Source: Oscillospiraceae bacterium
GTDB lineage: Bacteria; Bacillota_A; Clostridia; Oscillospirales; Oscillospiraceae
Length of the DNA stretch: 6,592 nucleotides
Assembly: GCA_017415945.1 (NCBI GenBank)
Contig: JAFQDR010000036.1
Coordinates: forward strand, 1-6,592
Direction: 5' to 3'
The notes below the pieces were generated by a model. That model was not told the origin of the DNA. It was given only the letters and a program-made list of their open reading frames with translations, and did not search any database. Within the stretch, counting starts at the first letter, position 1. Each line of letters starts with the position of its first letter. The position numbers were made by a program, and so were the translations under genes. Positions 4,987 through 6,592 of this stretch are shown piece after piece.

Positions 4987-5913
4987 ATGACGGTGGTGTA
5001 CCTTGACAAAGTTTTTCTGCTGAACCTGCTGGTCGACTATGTATTGCTGCTGACAACAGCGCATCTCGGCGGCATGCCGCTGCAGCGAATACGGCTGCTG
5101 CTGTGTGCTTTTGGCGGTGCCGTTTATGCTGTTGCAGCGTTTTTGCCGGGGTGTGGGCCGCTGATGCATCCTATGCTGCGTATTGCAGCCGGCGTCGCAA
5201 TGGCATTGACGGCGTTTTGGCCACTGCATCATCCGTGGCGGCTGACCGGCGTATTTTTGCTGCTCAGCGCTGCATTGGGCGGTCTTGTCCTGGCAGCAGG
5301 CTTGGCAGTTGGTCAGCCGGATCGGCTGGTGCAGCGACTGCATTACGCCCGCATCAGCTGGCCTCTGCTGCTGGGAACTACCACCGGGATGTATGTGCTG
5401 CTGCGTCTTCTGTTTTCGCAGGGAGTGCGGCACGGAGGAGGAGAATTGATGCGGATCAGAATTTCGGTACACGGGAAGGAACAGGAAATTACGGCGCTGC
5501 ACGATACCGGGAATACGCTGCGTGACCCGGTAGGCGGCCAGCCGGTGCTGGTCATGGAAGACACGGTTATGGAAGGGCAATGGGAGGATCCCATCGCCGG
5601 GGTCATGCGGCAACAGGTGTCGCCGGAAGAGAAAATCGCCCGCCTGCATCAGGCGGGCGTGGGATGTGGGTTTTCACTGCTGCCGTTTCGCAGTGTTGGC
5701 ACGGCGTCAGGCCTATTACTGGCTGTCAGAAGTGACTATGTGCAGGTAGGAAAAGCGACCTACCGCAAAGCGTGGGTAGCGTTGACGCCTAATTCCGTCA
5801 GCGATGGCGGCACCTATCGGGCACTGTGGGGCGGCGTAAAGAAAGGAGATGTATATGGGAAAATTTCTGCAGATGCTGGTGCAATGGATCCGCAGACACA
5901 GCAGGCCGGATAA
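4987..5913 (+). CDS. spoIIGA: Sigma-E processing peptidase SpoIIGA
   Basis: This 308-residue membrane aspartic protease removes the pro-sequence of pro-sigma-E in the mother cell after a forespore signal (SpoIIR in B. subtilis). The N-terminal half holds five predicted membrane helices at about 8-26, 34-54, 62-80, 86-107 and 124-143. The C-terminal half carries the aspartic protease motif [11 protein letters not shown] (171-181) with catalytic D173. LLPFRSVG (231-238) and YRAL (277-280) are also familiar from the family. The ATG is 7 nt after GGAGG (4975-4979). The C-terminus is odd: after YRAL the frame runs 59 nt into sigE with a hydrophilic tail unlike the usual short ending. A stop one frame away (TAA 5837-5839) lies just before the sigE ribosome binding site. 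The total length is close to the B. subtilis protein, about 309 residues. Confidence 0.95.
   Translation: MTVVYLDKVFLLNLLVDYVLLLTTAHLGGMPLQRIRLLLCAFGGAVYAVAAFLPGCGPLMHPMLRIAAGVAMALTAFWPLHHPWRLTGVFLLLSAALGGLVLAAGLAVGQPDRLVQRLHYARISWPLLLGTTTGMYVLLRLLFSQGVRHGGGELMRIRISVHGKEQEITALHDTGNTLRDPVGGQPVLVMEDTVMEGQWEDPIAGVMRQQVSPEEKIARLHQAGVGCGFSLLPFRSVGTASGLLLAVRSDYVQVGKATYRKAWVALTPNSVSDGGTYRALWGGVKKGDVYGKISADAGAMDPQTQQAG
5842..5848 (+). promoter_or_regulatory. sigE: sigE ribosome binding site that decides the start
   Basis: AAAGGAG (5842-5848) is directly followed by an ATG at 5849, which is too close to be used. The ATG at 5855 is 6 nt downstream and is the likely start. The site lies inside the end of the spoIIGA frame, so translation of the two may be coupled. 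Confidence 0.75.
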
Positions 5914-6559
5914 AATCATGTACATCGGCGGCAGCGATACGCTGCCGCCACCGCTCAGCCGTGAAGAAGAAACTTCTTTGATCTTGGATTTGGAAAACGG
6001 AATGGTCGCCGCACGGCAGACGTTGATTGAACGAAACTTGCGCTTGGTGGTCTACATTGCCCGTCGGTTTGAAAATACCGGTATCAATATCGAAGATCTG
6101 ATCTCTATCGGCACCATCGGTTTGATCAAAGCTGTCAATACATTCCGGGCAGACAAAAACATCAAGCTGGCAACCTACGCCTCCCGGTGCATCGAAAATG
6201 AAATCCTGATGTACCTGCGCAAAAATGCAGCCCAGCGGGGTGAAGTCAGCTTTGACGAGCCGTTGAATACCGACTGGGATGGGAAAGAACTGCTGCTCAG
6301 CGATGTATTGGGAACAGAGAGCGACATTGTCATGCGTCCCATTGAAGAAGAGACCGATCGGCAGCTGCTGTGTGCCGCTGTATCCCGTTTATCCTCCCGG
6401 GAGCGGGAGATCATTCAAATGCGCTTCGGGCTGCAAGGCAACCGGGAAATGACGCAAAAAGAGGTTGCCGATCGCATGGGCATATCACAGTCCTACATAT
6501 CCCGACTGGAAAAGCGGATCATCGCACGGCTCCGGCGTGAGATCATCCGATTGAGCTAA
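5855..6559 (+). CDS. sigE: Sporulation sigma factor sigma-E (pro-sigma-E), mother-cell specific
   Basis: The chosen start gives 234 residues. Sigma-E directs early mother-cell transcription during sporulation. The N-terminal pro-sequence (about residues 1-22, hydrophobic then basic: [12 protein letters not shown]) tethers the inactive form to the membrane until SpoIIGA cuts it, by analogy near M22-Y23 before [12 protein letters not shown]. Region 2 is intact, with [20 protein letters not shown] (57-76), [20 protein letters not shown] and [39 protein letters not shown] (132-151) links it to region 4. The region 4 helix-turn-helix is [20 protein letters not shown] (199-218). Similarity to B. 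subtilis SigE is very high apart from the pro-sequence. It overlaps spoIIGA by 59 nt and is co-transcribed from the spoIIG promoter. A hairpin follows the stop closely. Confidence 0.97.
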   Translation: MGKFLQMLVQWIRRHSRPDKIMYIGGSDTLPPPLSREEETSLILDLENGMVAARQTLIERNLRLVVYIARRFENTGINIEDLISIGTIGLIKAVNTFRADKNIKLATYASRCIENEILMYLRKNAAQRGEVSFDEPLNTDWDGKELLLSDVLGTESDIVMRPIEEETDRQLLCAAVSRLSSREREIIQMRFGLQGNREMTQKEVADRMGISQSYISRLEKRIIARLRREIIRLS

Positions 6560-6566
6560 AAAAACA

Positions 6567-6592
6567 CCTGCAAAGGGAATCCCCTTTGCAGG
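6567..6592 (+). terminator. Hairpin after sigE, cut by the window end
   Basis: CCTGCAAAGGG (6567-6577) pairs perfectly with CCCTTTGCAGG (6582-6592) around an AATC loop. It begins 7 nt after the sigE stop, with an A run (6558-6564) before it. Any T run lies beyond the window, so termination is likely but not shown. It would separate sigE from whatever follows, often sigG in relatives. Confidence 0.7.

Noticed and set aside
4723..5649. Long minus-strand open frame (308 codons) opposite spoIIGA
   Set aside because: The translation is Gln/His/Arg-rich and low in order, as expected from the antisense of leucine-rich codons. SpoIIGA on the other strand has clear membrane helices and the DTG motif.

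Overview
The window looks like the chromosome of a spore-forming Firmicute, most likely a gut-type clostridium of the Oscillospiraceae/Ruminococcaceae kind. The evidence is a spoIIGA-sigE sporulation pair, strong AGGAGG-type ribosome binding sites, a clostridial-style RarA, a GGGtGRT-family protein and fairly GC-rich coding sequence. The genus cannot be fixed from this sequence alone. I see no phage, insertion sequence, CRISPR array, tRNA or rRNA. The genes are tightly packed and most units are bounded by clear hairpin terminators.

Layout. (1) 1-972 (+): nearly complete GGGtGRT-family protein, cut at its start by the window edge, with a terminator at 986-1019. (2) 1118-1552 (+): XRE-type regulator with two membrane helices, driven by an extended -10 promoter and closed by a hairpin that lies between two convergent genes. 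(3) 2488-1580 (-): three small genes of unknown function, encoding 83, 118 and 96 residues. They are packed as an operon and include a proline-rich/leucine-rich 96-residue protein. (4) 3216-2578 (-): endonuclease III (nth) with its own promoter and terminator. (5) 3332-4890 (+): rarA, a DUF951 protein and a 31-residue membrane peptide that overlaps the DUF951 stop by ATGA. (6) 4929-6592 (+): the spoIIG operon, with SpoIIGA (pro-sigma-E peptidase) and sigma-E, ending in a hairpin cut by the window edge.

How the genes work together. nth and rarA are transcribed divergently from one 115-bp gap; both act in genome maintenance, in base-excision repair and at stalled replication forks respectively. 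The spoIIG operon encodes the inactive pro-sigma-E and the membrane peptidase that activates it in the mother cell. Its promoter keeps the unusual 22-bp spacing known from Bacillus subtilis spoIIG and has a Spo0A-box-like sequence over the -35.

The least explained part is the three-gene small-protein operon at 1580-2488. A sequence resembling a sigma-E promoter lies just upstream of it, so a sporulation link is possible but unproven. Other points worth checking are the 59-nt overlap of spoIIGA with sigE, which one G in a GGGG run could create or remove, and the unlisted 31-residue membrane peptide.
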